Assembly: GCF_030247195.1 (NCBI RefSeq) | Contig: NC_080671.1 | Coordinates: forward strand, 297,882,917-297,946,916 | Direction of reading: 5' to 3' | Source: Topomyia yanbarensis | Taxonomy: Eukaryota; Arthropoda; Insecta; Diptera; Culicidae | DNA length: 64,000 bases | Shown here: positions 27,146-39,680 of the stretch, piece by piece | Layout: each line of letters begins with the position of its first letter | Numbering within the stretch: position 1 is the first letter of the stretch | Made by a program: the position numbers and the translations under genes | Notes under the pieces: generated by a model | The model's database searches: none | Told to the model about the DNA's origin: nothing | The model's input: only the letters and a program-made list of their open reading frames with translations

Positions 27146-28909
27146 AGACATTTTCCTATCTCGACGAACTGAGTCGATTGGCATATGACACTCGGCCCTC
27201 CCGGTCGGGATTAGATTGACGAATTTTAGAGTGAATGAGAAAGGCAAAAACATTTTTAGCAAAGGTTGAAAGTTATGCATTTTTTGGTGAGCAGTTCTAT
27301 GTTTCATAGACATTAAATCAATTTTAACTTCGCTTCCTATTAAATAAAGACCCTTATTACAGTACATCTCTACAAAAACGAGCTCGATTTAAAAATAAAT
27401 CTGAGGATTATGATTGATTACAGAACTCTGGAATTTTCTATTGCAATGTTTTCAGGCAGGAATTTGATATTGATGCTATTAGACAACTGTGAAATCAAGA
27501 CCAATAGATCAGTTACATATCAGGACCCTATTCCGACAATTTATCAAATGTCCTCATGATGTTTACAACAACAGGTTATCAATCTACGGATCAGATAATT
27601 GTTATTGTAATATTGAATTAAATCAGTCTGGTCTGGGTTGTATGGTGTTAAACCCCAAAACCTTCTCTTGGCTACGCCGTTGCTTGGAGTTATTTACTTC
27701 GCTTTCATTTTCCGATATGTTTCAGATCGATCCGATGGTTATAAGTTAGAAAAATTGCAGTCAGAAGGTTCGTACAAATGAACATTTTTGCACTGATAAG
27801 TTATCAAGTTCCTTCCAGACAACTTGGAAGTGTTCGGTGATTATTTCTAGCGGATAGATAGAAAAATGAAATACGAAATTCGTTTTATCGTAATAATGTT
27901 TGGCTTATTTCAATGGATTATTACTATATTGAACAATAAATAGGCGACAAAGAGTAATCCACAAACAACAAGCCATAACTTTTAAAGTATTCAAAATAGA
28001 TATTTGAAGTCTTCACTAAAGTTATTTGCAAAAGTAAGAGCTACAAATTTGCTGAAGGCATCATTTCGATATAATCACTTCCAAGAAAATTTGTGAAAAT
28101 ATCTCGCTCATAGGAAGATTAATCTGCAAAAGCACAACATCAAAAGAAAGGGCATATTGCCTCCATTATATTCTCCGAAGATACTATTGACCTAAAATAA
28201 GCCGTTTTGGCGTTAATAATAGATTATATGTTTTTGGTCATATTTCTGGCAATGGGAAATGATAAAAATCTTTCGTCCGCATTTAATGTTAAATATCTCT
28301 TTTGATAATAGTCCGATTTCAACAATTTATAGCTTGTTCGAAAGGTATTCGTTAAAGCTGTCTAAAAATGTATGAATTGTTAATCTATATTGTCAATTTC
28401 GACAGATAATTAAAAAAACTGCATAAACGCCATTTTTACGCATTCAAACATTCATATCTTGGTAACTAAACATCAGAATCAAAAACAAATTAATATCGTT
28501 CATACTGTTTTTTAGTTCTTTCATTTAAAATTGGTTTGGATAAGATCGGTTCAGCCATTGCTGAGAAACACGAATGAGAATTTGTCCGTTACATACACAC
28601 ACAGACACACACGCACACAGACATTGTCCCAAATCGTCGAGCTGAGTCGATTGGTATATAAGACTCGGCCCTCCAGGCCTCGGAAAAAATCTTGAAAGTT
28701 TGAGCGAATTCTATACATTTCTTTTATAAGAAATGTAAAAATGGTAAAAAAAAGTTTGGCCCTTTTCAAAAGACAGTCTAGATCATGTTAGGAAAAACAA
28801 AGTATGCAAAGTGGCTTTTTGTGATAAAGTTCTCATGTACAGAAAGTTTCATTAAAATCTGAGAGGGTGCTGCCAACATTTGTTCGAGTTGGCGCGAAAT
28901 TCGTCTATG

Positions 28910-29544
28910 ATAAAACGCTCGAAAATTGGAGTTATCAGTTTTATATTCATGTGAGCAAACACCAATAGATTTTCACTTAAATATATTGAATTTACTACGG
29001 AAAATGTCATAAATTAGGGATGTTATCCTTTGCGCAACGTTTCACCAATGACAATTTATTTCATTGAAAAGTTAAGGGAAAAAACGAAAATAGGATCAAT
29101 TGTACTCACTCTCTCCTATATATAAATATATATAACCACTATGACCTTGGCTCATTAGCCAGGGCAGGACTAGGACTGCCACATCCCAGGAAGTTAGGAC
29201 CAAAGGAGTAACATTAACCCACTTAACCAAATCACTCCCAACGATTTATCAAACCCCCATCAAATTGAAACGGTCGATACGGTTGTCCACGTTTCTTCCT
29301 TATTTCAGGTTCAAAATGATTCGTTGATCAAATCATTCATTAAATGAATAATTTAATTGCCACGTAATTTTGAATCATCTTCATTCAGTACGCTGCACAG
29401 TTAGCCTGGCCGCTTTAATGGTTGTGTCACATACCATATGTACCAAAAACATTAATATTGACAAGAAAAATTGCAGGCGAATGTCTGCAATTTTCCAGGA
29501 TCCCTACATGTATTAGCTGTGTATGTGTAGACTAGACTAGACTA
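28910..29544. other. Gene-free stretch
   Basis: Includes a more GC-rich patch at about 29140-29290 (GCTCATTAGCCAGGGCAGGA) that looks like another repeat fragment, and a short (AGACT)n run near 29530. Nothing else is recognised. Confidence 0.45.
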
Positions 29545-29609
29545 GACAATTTTTTTTCAGTTGTCAAAACTGGAACCGTGCCAAAATGGAATCTTACTTA
29601 AAAAACTTG

Positions 29610-29690
29610 TATTTCCAATTTGTGACATCGTTAATGTTGCAAGTATAATTAATGTACTTGTAACATTAACGATGTCACAAATTGGAAATA
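29610..29690. repeat. Near-perfect hairpin, 36-bp arms
   Basis: Left arm 29610-29645 and right arm 29655-29690 are reverse complements at 35 of 36 positions with a 9-nt loop TAATTAATG. The outer bases are TATTTCCAATTTGTGACATC. The loop is itself almost palindromic. Nearby (29870-29990) several GCCAAAAACGGAAC words recur. It may be the core of a small fold-back element or a hairpin-RNA source. Confidence 0.9.
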
Positions 29691-30050
29691 AAAGAATATG
29701 TGAAATGAAATTAAATGATAGAAAAAAAATTAGCAAATTTGATTTTATTCGCTATGCTCGCCCCCATAAAATATAGAAAATATGACTTAATGTTTGGAAA
29801 TAAAGTCAAAAGTGATATCAACTATTAGAACAAAATGTGTATTGAGCATTTTTTAAAAGATTTGCTATGTACAACAACAATGTTGCCAAAAACGGAACTC
29901 ATTTGTTGCTAAAAACGAAACTTTTCTGTTGCCAAAAATGAAGCATGCCAAAAACGGAACGTTCCAAAAACGGAATATTACTGTACATAGAATTATACTC
30001 TGAGATAAAATTACAGTTTTATATGTCAATTAGCAGGAATTTTTAAAAAA

Positions 30051-31164
30051 CCTGTTTTAATCCACCTAGCGGTGCAATTGTGCCTTTCTCATTTCTCTAA
30101 ACTATGGCACGGAGGCTTTTTATGTTCAACATAATTGTGGAAATGTCCATTACATTCTTAGTACACTTTGCACTTATACACAATGGCATGCCAGCCACGA
30201 ACTTGATGAGCTACGTGTCGACGGTGAAACACTTGAAACAAAAAAATATCATACTCCATTAGCCTAATCAGCATTAGATCAATGTTATCTGATTGCTAAC
30301 TCATTTTGTCATGCGGGGCTGGGTATGTGAAGAGGGCGAAAGTCCCATGAACGAACGACTCCCCAGCCTAAATTATTATGCTTTGTGATACAGTGGTGGT
30401 TTAAAGATGACGGGGTTGAAAGGGAGGGGTATGAGGGCTGGATGGGGTGGTGGTCTGAGGGGTGATTTAAGGAGATTTTTAAAGGAGGGGCGCGAACAGT
30501 AAAGGGGGGGGGTGTAACCCCTCTCCGTAAACCATCAACTACGCCTCTGTTAAAATCCAGAAACCCTAAACGAGTCGAAAAAAAAATTTAGGCCGGGATT
30601 AGGTTGACGTTTTTCAGAGTGATTGCATAACCTTTCTATATGAGAAAGGCAAAAATGTGCCAAAATCCAAAAAAGTGAATCGTAGTCAAATTTTTTTTTC
30701 GAGTTTGCATCAAATCTCGACGTTTCATGCACCTTGAACACATTTAGCATCAAAAATAAAAATTCTATTTTTAATTTTTCCTATAGTTTATATGAGAAAT
30801 TTCTGTGTGGCCGTACTCTGAAACCCGTAATTCCGGAACCAGAATTCCGATCGATCCAAAATTCAATAGGAGCCGATGGGAAGGTTGCACCTTTCATTTG
30901 AGACTAAGTTTGGGCAAATCGGTCCAGCCATCTCTGAGAAAAATGAGTGACATTATTTGACACATACGCACATACATATATACACACACATACACACACA
31001 CATACACACACATACACACACACATACATACATACACACACACATACAGACTTTTTCCGATCTCGACGAACTGAGTCGAATGGGATATGACACCCGGCCC
31101 TCCGGGCCGGGTTTAGGTTGACGTTTTTCAGAGTGATTGCATAACCTTTCTATATGAGAAAGGC
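30051..31164 (-). mobile_element. Leader/tail repeat element, two leaders
   Basis: A reverse-orientation relative of 23077-24695. On the minus strand: one complete unit (31164 down to about 30652, with a long CA/TG tract at 30960-31045), then a second leader that passes into a purine-rich block and the tail ending at 30051. It has one unit fewer than the plus-strand copy, so unit number varies between copies. Confidence 0.85.
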
Positions 31165-31509
31165 AAAAATGTAAAGTTATTGTTAGAAAAACTTTTTTAC
31201 TGATTAGTTCTTCATCATGCAATCATTTTCAAAATATTTCTTTTCTCTTTAGATTTTTGTTGAACAATTTTAAAAATGGGTTTTCTTGCAATTTAAATTT
31301 TTAATATGAATTTTTGTTTATGTGAAAAATGACAACATTTTTTAGTCTATATTTTTTCCGTATAGAAGTACTCATTCTTTGTAACTCGTTCTTAGACAGT
31401 TTTGCTGTATTAAATAGAGCAATCGACCAAAAATTTTTGGACATTAATGCACGTAGAAACGTCTTCGCACTTTGGAACAATTGCTCTTGTATTAAAATTT
31501 GTAATTTTA

Positions 31510-31660
31510 GACGGCCCTGCTCTGGTGCGGCGGTTCAGAGGGTGTAGCCCTGGTCTGATATGCCAGTCGTCAAATGTTCGAGCCCCTCTTGTGAAGGAGT
31601 CTCAGTGGGATCGTAGCACTTAGTTGTACAACAACTAAACAATTCAAATGACGCAGTTAA
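31510..31660 (+). mobile_element. tRNA-like SINE candidate
   Basis: GTGTAGCCCTGGTCTGATAT is followed after a tRNA-like distance by TGTTCGAGCCCC, a good B box. The A box is poor. The stretch after it (GTCTCAGTGGGATCGTAGCA, then CTTAGTTG) looks like a SINE body. No poly(A) or TSD was found. Confidence 0.4.
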
Positions 31661-33239
31661 CAAACGCTATACAGGGTGGTAACGTTTAATATGATACACT
31701 CATTTGAGAGCCCCTTGTTGCAACAACAAATCGGTGTACATTTTGAAGTAAAATACTTCTAACGTTTCAATATAGGGGTCCCGTTTAAAAGTTTCTGCTG
31801 AGATATTTTCCCAGTTTTCAAATGCGAATAACTTCTGTTGTACTGATCGACATCGCTATATTTTTGCATTATCCGATCGGAAATATGTGCACGTATATTG
31901 TATTTGGTTCCGTAAAATGTACTATTACTATGAATAACATAAATAATGTATTTTGTGAAAGTGGTAATTACCACACCCAAAACAATTTCCCAATGCAAAA
32001 AAGGCATTACATCCTTTCGTGCATATTCCGAATTAGAATCATGCCTTCTTCGCATTGTAGACCAATCATCGTTACTGCATTACACCAACACAGCTTGATT
32101 CATGATGAAATAAATTGATTGAAAATACACGCTACCATATTATCTGCCCGCATGTAAAAGTATTAGTTGGTTTTGCTTACTGAGTCTGCCAAAAAGGTGG
32201 TGTATTCTATACATGAATACCTCTGTGGTGTTTGTAAGAACTTCTGTCTTCATACACAGTTACGCTTTTTTGTCTGCGAACAGCTCAATTACAACCACAC
32301 TAAACGCGTGAACAGTTTACGTTCACGAGAGTGTGTGATATACGCGTTATTTTCCCATAGCGAATGGTGTTTGCAGTAAAATCATCGCTCTCTCATTCTG
32401 TGCTTCAGAGAAGAGTGGACGAAAATGATTTGTGCTCAGATTGATTTGCGATGATCGTTGCCCAGGGCGATGATGTGCGCTGGATTCGCATGTTCGGGAA
32501 ATAATACAAACTGAAATGAGTAACTGTCACTGCTGCTCAAAAGTGCAAAACCATGTCATCACTACCCTTATAGTTTATGATACTTTAAACTTAGATACTT
32601 TTACTGCGAAATACTGATATGATATCACCTGAAAGTACTGTTAATATGAGGAATGCCAGAAATGATTGGCGGACGGCTTCTATCCGACAAATATTGAATT
32701 AACTTGTTAACCCAATGTCCCCATATAGATAACTTTCTCCTGTGTATAGTGCGTTTAAATAATCATTAATCATTATTTATGAACCTATCTAGTGGCTAGA
32801 AGTCGCATATCGCTGGTAAATTTAGGGTTTAGAGAATGCCGAAAGCTTAACATATTATCAAAACAAAATCATCACCCACACCACACCAATTTGATGATGC
32901 TATAAGTTGTTCTCTCCAATATGCAGCATGTGATCAGTAGAAAGGCGAAATGGAAACTGTTCCTTGAGCGTGTATCAGTATTTTTAGAGCGCACATATAT
33001 CCGAGTGGAGATGTCCTTTACATATGTATTAGTGCGGAGTCATTTTAATACTATTAATCCGATATCGTTGATCACTAATACATTCCCAACTGTGGGTTTG
33101 TGTAAGTTTCTGTGGTGTAATCGCCTTAATGCATTTTTGTCCCGGACCAATATCGCTTTATATGCATTATACCAGTTACAATGCAAAATTCTCATTGGAA
33201 TCATACTTATTCGCATGTAATTCATACGGTTCGCGTTTT
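31661..33239. other. Gene-free stretch
   Basis: No sustained reading frame or element end recognised. A CAGGGTGGTAACG stretch near 31673 could be the edge of an unrecognised element. Confidence 0.4.
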
Positions 33240-33534
33240 GGGTGCAGCGCTGATTGGTCCGAACAATTCAACCAAGTAGCGAGCGTTGCTAGGACCGCCT
33301 CTTTGCCATCCAATGAACCGCGACGTATATATAAAAGCAGCCCATAAGAAAAAAAATCGCCAGTTTACTTTCTGACCTCGTAGTAGTTGCTACGTCCCGT
33401 CAGCTCGAAGCAATATATTCCATGACTGCCACCAGGCATCATTTCAATGATGCACAGGCGCGCCAGTTTCATGCATACAATGATCACAGACCACAGAAAA
33501 AACAGAACGCTCTTTGTTTTCGAACTAAATAAAC
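33240..33534 (+). promoter_or_regulatory. Promoter-like island with TATA and CCAAT boxes
   Basis: A locally GC-richer stretch has GATTGGT near 33253, CCAAT at 33309-33313 and a strong TATATATAAAAG at 33326-33337. About 85 bp on, ATG at 33422 opens a 36-codon frame (MTATRHHFNDAQARQF at its start) ending in TAA at 33530, which overlaps an AATAAA at 33528-33533. The layout recalls an insect Pol II promoter of the histone type, but no histone sequence follows. It may be a decayed gene start or a TE promoter. Confidence 0.35.
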
Positions 33535-33696
33535 GAATTTCAAGGTGATAGGGTGGTTGGGTGCGAGAGACCGCGCTCTCTGTCTCTTTCAGTTATGTAC
33601 GGCGTTCTCAAATAAATTCACCACGGCGCGTGCTCCAGAGTGTACTGCGAAGGAGTGTGCTCTTTAATGGACGATTCAGACGATACGTCAACGTCA

Positions 33697-33716
33697 ACGG
33701 AACGTCACCGTTCCGT
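33697..33716. repeat. Small perfect hairpin
   Basis: ACGGAACG-TCAC-CGTTCCGT: an 8-bp stem and 4-nt loop, preceded by GTCAACGTCA. No known function. Confidence 0.6.
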
Positions 33717-33739
33717 CAGGATAAGATTATTACTTTTCT

Positions 33740-34990
33740 CTTGTTTATTATTTATGGACTCCCAAACGGCTTAACTGATTTCCGTCAAAATTTAAACATA
33801 ATAGGCATTTGTTATGGAGTGTGTTTGTGTGCTATTGGGTCAGGATTGTCTACCCGCCAGATGGCGTTTCGGAGCAAATTGTGATTTCCTCCTATTTCGT
33901 TGAAAGTCGCAGCAACGCAAATCAAGGACAGAAGAAAATTCTTTTAGAATCTAATGCGATAGATAATCCTTTTACATAAATTTCAAGCCAATGGTCACAA
34001 AAATCGGATGAAAAGTGGAGATTGTTAGATACAAACATTAGATAGATTAATTGGAAGTATGCATTTTTTTAAAAAGTGGTCAAATTTGACTCTTTATTTT
34101 GGTATAATTTTGGTATAATTACATTTGATTTACGCATATTATACATTTTCGGAAAAGGCACATCAATACCTTTCTAACAGCGAGTTGTTTCGATCGGATC
34201 CTTTTTGAACGATATATTGACAAATATCTAAAAAAAGTGCCCAAAACTATCTTTTTCAAAGAAATCTCGCAAGTGCTTCTTTAAAAAAAATTGAATTTGT
34301 TTTCGCATTCAGTGACCCAAATTTGACTTAGAAAACACATTTCTTTTTAGTTTAACGCAATTAGATTTTGAAAATATGGAAAAATAATCTTCCTGCAATA
34401 AAAAATTCGAGCAAAAACAAAAAAGTGAGCAAAAAATGATTTTTAAAAAAAAAACTCGAATTTCTTTGAAAGAAAAACTCGAATTTCTTTGATAGAAAAA
34501 TTTAGCATGATTAACGTGTTCAGCGACCCAACATTAATCTAGAAAACACTTTTTCTACCAACTTCATTTTTCTTGTAAGCTAGACCAAAATAGATATGTG
34601 AAAAACAGACCAATTTTCACCCGGTGCTTAATAACACCAACAATTTTTATCGGATTTTCATGATCTTAGGCTTAAAATTCTCGTGAGAAGTTTGTCTGTC
34701 ACATAAGACTTTAAAAGATTTTTTTTGCTAACTCTAAATTGTTGATATTTAATCCAATCATGTTGTACATTTTTGGAATGGGCACATTAACAGCTTTCAA
34801 ATGGTGGTAATCGGATGATTTGTTCCTGAAATATTGATCAATAACAGTAAAAAGTGCCCAAAACACGTTTTTCAAAGAATCTCGAAAAACATTCTTTGAA
34901 ATAGAAAATGAATATGATTTTGTTCAGCGACCCAAAATTAACTTAGAAAACAAAAACATCATTTTTCTTAACTTTATGCTATCACGCCAA
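33740..34990. repeat. Degenerate internal repeat
   Basis: A module of the form GTGCCCAAAAC...TTTTTCAAAGAA...CAGYGACCCAAATT...TTAGAAAACA recurs around 34240-34360, in part at 34440-34560 and again at 34850-34960. The head (33756-33830) has a TTAACTGATTTCCGTCAAAA motif like those in the Helitron head and the leader/tail body. Probably an old TE with no coding sequence left. Confidence 0.55.
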
Positions 34991-36735
34991 AATTTGTAAA
35001 CTCGTGTAATTAAAACAGTGTGGAAATGTGCACATTACCCTATATTGTTATACATATTTGGACATTTCGCAGAAAGGTACTATAACTGCAACATAAACAA
35101 ATAAGGGACTAATTGCCACTTTTCATCTAAATTGTATCACTTTCAAATTTTTGTTTTGTGTATTTCCTGTATGAATAGTACAATCAGCAAAGCCTCCAAA
35201 TCTTCACCAAAAGCTAGTGTAAATGTACAAACACTTAAATACGAATAATAGTCTGAAGATTTGGAGTAGGAAGTTCTAGAATCCTGTGGTGGCATTGGGA
35301 GATGTTAGTAGTATATTCAAGAACACACAGGATAGAAAATCATTGATCCAAGAAGGCTAGCGGAGTAGTATTATGAGAACAGCTGGCTGGTCAAATTCAA
35401 GGTAAGTCCATTGTGATGAATAGGCAACACAAAAACAGACGACCTTTAGCCTTTGCATTGGAGCGACACGTGTTTCACTTTGCTTCAGTTGAAATATGTA
35501 ACGCTGTTCTTAGTTCCTCCCAATAAAGCAAATCAATTTCATTTTCCGATTTGAACCATGTGAAACAATGACAGCTTTGATCTTATGGATTCACTACACA
35601 TAAATGGTCGGTTTAAATGATAATAGACTGCCTCATCGAAAAGTGCAATATTACATTGGTAAGATACCAAATAAAAAGGGTCGCTCAGCCTCTTTGTCAC
35701 TGTATCCAAGACAGCGACGAACAAGTAGTGAAGAAGTTTAGTAGTGTGAATGCTCGAAGGTCAGTGGATTTGGTTCAATGGCGTAAATAAATAAATGCTT
35801 GTAAGCAAGGGATTTGGTTTGCTCTCGGAAAAAAACTTGTGTGCTCCCAACCATGACCATGTCTAGTAGAAGGAAAATTGCAATTAAATATTGATAGCAG
35901 CGTACAAGTGTTCACAGACTGTATTGTGTGATTGCTCGCTATTCTTCTGGAATAGACATAACACAATTTGAAAACTGTCCCTCTAATTGTAGTTACGTAT
36001 CGAAGCGTAGCAGACTCTGCCTTACGAGAAGTGATCTGTGATTTATAGGATCGTCCTTGTGAATAATCCAACAATCACCCTATAAAGTGAAATACTTCGT
36101 CCTACCATTGTAATATTATACAAGTCAAGAGCTCTCCCTACTTTGAATAATGGTCATATAATTATACCTACCTATATACATTTTTCATTGAGTAAATCTT
36201 CCCATACTCGTTCCACGGTATCACTTATTCATTTTGGCCAACATTGTACGTTCACAGTCTTGCTAGCACTTGATGCCATAATAGTGCTTGGGCGATTTTT
36301 TGGTACACCATTTGCTCCTCTTTATCGACAGGTTTCTCCAAGACTCGCTGTATCTCGGCATCTCCTGGTTTTTACTGACTCTTGGTTTGCCTTACAGCTC
36401 TTGAAAAAGTGTTTCGCAAACCCTCGATTGTTCGTCTTTGCCTCTTATATTCCATCCAATGACTGAAGAAAGCTCAGCAAATAGGCAACAATTGGAAAAG
36501 TTTCGGGATTGGAGCTATTGATACATAACTGAAGAGAAGGTACAGTGAGAAAAAAACGATATCCTGAGTATCAGCATATATAGGACAGTGTGTCTATTAT
36601 GACAGTAGACCCAATTTCGCGCCGCTTGGTTTCGAACTAAGCATGTGAGATAGTGAGATCTATTTGAAGTGTGCAAGAATAAGTTCAAGCTACATTCTTC
36701 ATTATTTATGTACACTAAAACCTAAACCGACCAGA
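34991..36735. other. Gene-free stretch
   Basis: No recognisable element or gene. A 107-codon frame at 36143-36466 contains VFTDSWFALQLL, which only faintly recalls RNase H and has no other supporting motif. Confidence 0.4.
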
Positions 36736-36739
36736 ACCA

Positions 36740-36930
36740 ACTTTTGGCTAAAATAAAATTACCTTCTTGAAATATCTGCTAACTCGCCGTGTTCATATAG
36801 TGAATCGAAACAGGACACAACGGTGCTTAGAAAAAAGTTCTAAAAGTCAATTATTGCCTAATATCTCGTTATTCCGCTACAAATGTATAAAACATTGCAC
36901 TGATACATAATTTTATATTATTCGCTAGCT
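36740..36930 (+). repeat. Fragment shared with the MITE at 48275-49496
   Basis: About 190 bp match 49040-49300 in reverse, for example GAAATATCTGCT and GAAACAGGAC, then GATACATAATTTTATA-type sequence. It is a partial, diverged copy running into the CA/TA array. Confidence 0.7.
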
Positions 36931-36956
36931 TAATCCTGTCCTAAATTAGTGTCATA

Positions 36957-37249
<293 letters not shown>

Positions 37250-37708
37250 GAGGCCTTCCTTAAATCAGTTTTTCAGCTTTTTTGTGATACAATCACTTAG
37301 GTTTATTATTGAAAGCATCATTTTTAAAAAAAGCATTTATTGGCAGAAAATTTGATTTTTATCCCAAAATAGACATAAATACAAGTTGATGCCTCAGAAA
37401 AGTTAGTGTCGGAAACTTTAAAGAATAAACCGAATTATTAATAAAATATAGTGTATCTTACACCTCCATAATAGTGACAAAATAGACTAATAATCGTATA
37501 TTTCACGTTGTTCAGTAACGTGGTAAGGAATATTTTCGGTACCCCGCTGCATCGCGGACTGTTCACACATAATCATTACAAATATTTTGTGGGTTAATAG
37601 AAAAGGTTATTTACATCTCCTGTGTTGTTATTTATTCGAAAGACAAACTTGCAATATCATATTATCGTAGTAAAGTGACTATCTATGATGTAGATTTTGA
37701 GTTATGAT

Positions 37709-38285
37709 GTACACTAGACTGGTTCAATTTTTGACTTTTAGCTCCACCAGGCTTTACTGATTTCTTTTATGGCCCTTAGTAATTGTTCAAATTTTGGTAC
37801 CGATCTATTGTGTCTACGGACCCTCCAAAAATTCCAAAGTTTATATGGAAATTAGTATGGAAAATCGGTTAAAATTAAAAATAAATTCTTAAAAAATCAC
37901 CTCATCAATCAATTCATGAGAAAACTATATATTTCTTCTACTGAACACATTCGTGAAACATTGTAAGTTTGTGAAAATTCGCTAAGAAAAGTTATTAACT
38001 AAAGAAGTAGCTTGGCTTCAAAACAAGTGGATTTTATTATTAATCATAGCTGCTTTAGAAATAATTAGTTTTCTCATGAATTGATTGATGGGGTGATTTT
38101 TTAAGAATTTATTTTTAATTTTAACCGATTTTCCATACTAATTTCCATATAAGCTGTGGATTTTTTGGAGGGTCCGTAGACACAACCGATCGGTACCAAA
38201 ATTTGCACAATTACTAAGGCCCATAAAAGGTATCAGTAAAGCCTGGTGGAGCTAAAAGTCAAAAATTGAACCAGTCTAATGTACA
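37709..38285. mobile_element. Fold-back MITE, about 577 bp
   Basis: Arms 37709-37925 and 38062-38285 are reverse complements with few differences. The ends read GTACAYTAGACTGGTTCAAT. The loop is about 136 bp. Long arms, no coding capacity and a palindromic layout fit a fold-back MITE. Flanking TA could be the TSD. Confidence 0.85.
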
Positions 38286-38896
38286 CCCTAAACAAGACGT
38301 GACTTATTTTTCCTTCGACATTCTTCTTTTCGCACATTTTCACCCTGCCGAGAACAGTGTTGCTATTTTTAATTACGAAAACGGAGTCTAGTTAAATTAT
38401 TCTATGTCTGCAATATTTTGTATTTTTATTCCACTATGGTTTGGTTTCTGTTTTATTTTTGTTAAAGTTAATCAACCACGTATACGGCAAATGTGTGGTA
38501 GATATTTGTTTTATTTTGCTGTTCAATTTCTGTTCAATTTAATATTTTTACTCTTCTAACGATAATAATTTTATTTGTCAAAAGTAATGACAATATTTTT
38601 CTATAAAAATAGCAACACTGCCAAACACCATTTCACTATCCCTACTGTAACATTGTGTACGGTGCAAAAAGTCAGAATCAACCAAGCTGGAACATTCTAA
38701 CGTAAAAATGGAACAAAAACGATCCCTCCCTATTGTCATGTCTTGTCTTAGTGTACACTGAAAAGCAAATTTTCGACGTGACACTTCCGGAGATTCACTG
38801 TCACTCGCTCAATGTTCAGTATATTGCCATGAAAATTTGAGTAAATATTTTCTCAATTGAAATGAGTATACTAATGGCAATTTCGCATGAACCTAA

Positions 38897-38974
38897 AACT
38901 GAGTCAGGTTCTAACCCCAACCGCTGTCAGTTCATACATTTTAACAGCAGTTGGGGTTAGGAACTGACGCAGTT
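38897..38974. repeat. Imperfect hairpin, 31-nt arms
   Basis: Left arm 38897-38927 and right arm 38944-38974 pair at 27 of 31 positions around a 16-nt loop. The shared core is TAACCCCAACYGCTGT. It resembles the remains of a small inverted-repeat element. Confidence 0.75.
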
Positions 38975-39680
38975 TCGCCTCAAACAAAAACAACATAACA
39001 CTCTCTTGTATCGTCGCGAATTTTTATAAATCATGTGACTTTTCACCGGGTTAACCTTTCTCCCTTCCACTCTTAACCAGGCAGTTTCGGTTGGAAACCC
39101 AAGGCTTCTTATTTCCTTGCACAATTGGTATGGAGGGCGAAATACACCAATAAAAAAATGAGCCGAATTAACACATCAGGCGGAGAAATTTTAACCAATT
39201 TTCATTCAATTTCGAAGCATGTACTACATTTATTAATAAACTGCGGAAACTAATTTCGGACAATCCTTTGAAAGCGAAGCGGAAAACCGACATTTCGCAC
39301 CCAGGAAAACCGTCAATATGGAGCACTAACAGAACCCTGAATTTTGTGAAGTTTTAAATATAAGTTCACTGCAAATTTATCTGTAATATCATTGCGGAAT
39401 TTGAAGACGGGCAGAGAATTTTCTCGGGAGACTTTGTGAACTCAGTTGATGCTAGGTGTTTGAAGGTAACCGACGAAGCATATTTAGGGAGACTCTACGT
39501 GCAGATCGGCTAACTGAGCAGACGATTTTTTGGGGAATTCAACGCCTCTACCATAGAAAAATTCGTAGAATCTATTTGAAGGTTTGTTCCTTTACCAACC
39601 ATTATGCATATTTTCGATGGTTGGAAACTTGTAAAATAAAACACCGATAAATCCGATTTCCAAACAATTGTTTGACTGTT

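Larger units (their letters stand above)
24969..28738 (-). mobile_element. Leader/tail repeat element, ACATTTCTT leader, long copy
   Basis: On the minus strand it begins with an ACATTTCTT/AAGAAATGT hairpin and ends with the tail GGTGGATTAAAAGCG. It is inserted in an A tract of the fold-back right arm. A shorter relative on the plus strand (54392-57231) lacks about 775 bp present here (25826-26604) and lacks the poly(A) retroposon. A further leader lies near 27228-27252. No coding sequence is recognised. Confidence 0.85.
20832..28909. mobile_element. Old fold-back element split by later insertions
   Basis: Left arm 20832-21369. The right arm is its reverse complement in three pieces: about 22976-23075, 24703-24968 and 28739-28909. 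The outermost shared sequence is GACGAATTTCGCGCCAA. The pieces are separated by two leader/tail elements (23077-24695 and 24969-28738), so the arm was whole before they came. The loop between arms (21370-22975) has no recognisable gene. Arms of about 540 bp with a 1.6-kb loop fit a fold-back or non-autonomous DNA element. Confidence 0.85.

Noticed and set aside
33422..33532. Histone gene after the TATA/CCAAT island
   Set aside because: The 36-codon frame has no histone sequence and no histone 3' stem-loop follows.
36143..36466. Possible RNase H (VFTDSWFALQLL)
   Set aside because: Only one short resemblance; none of the other RNase H positions appear in order, unlike the clear domain at 52135-53214.
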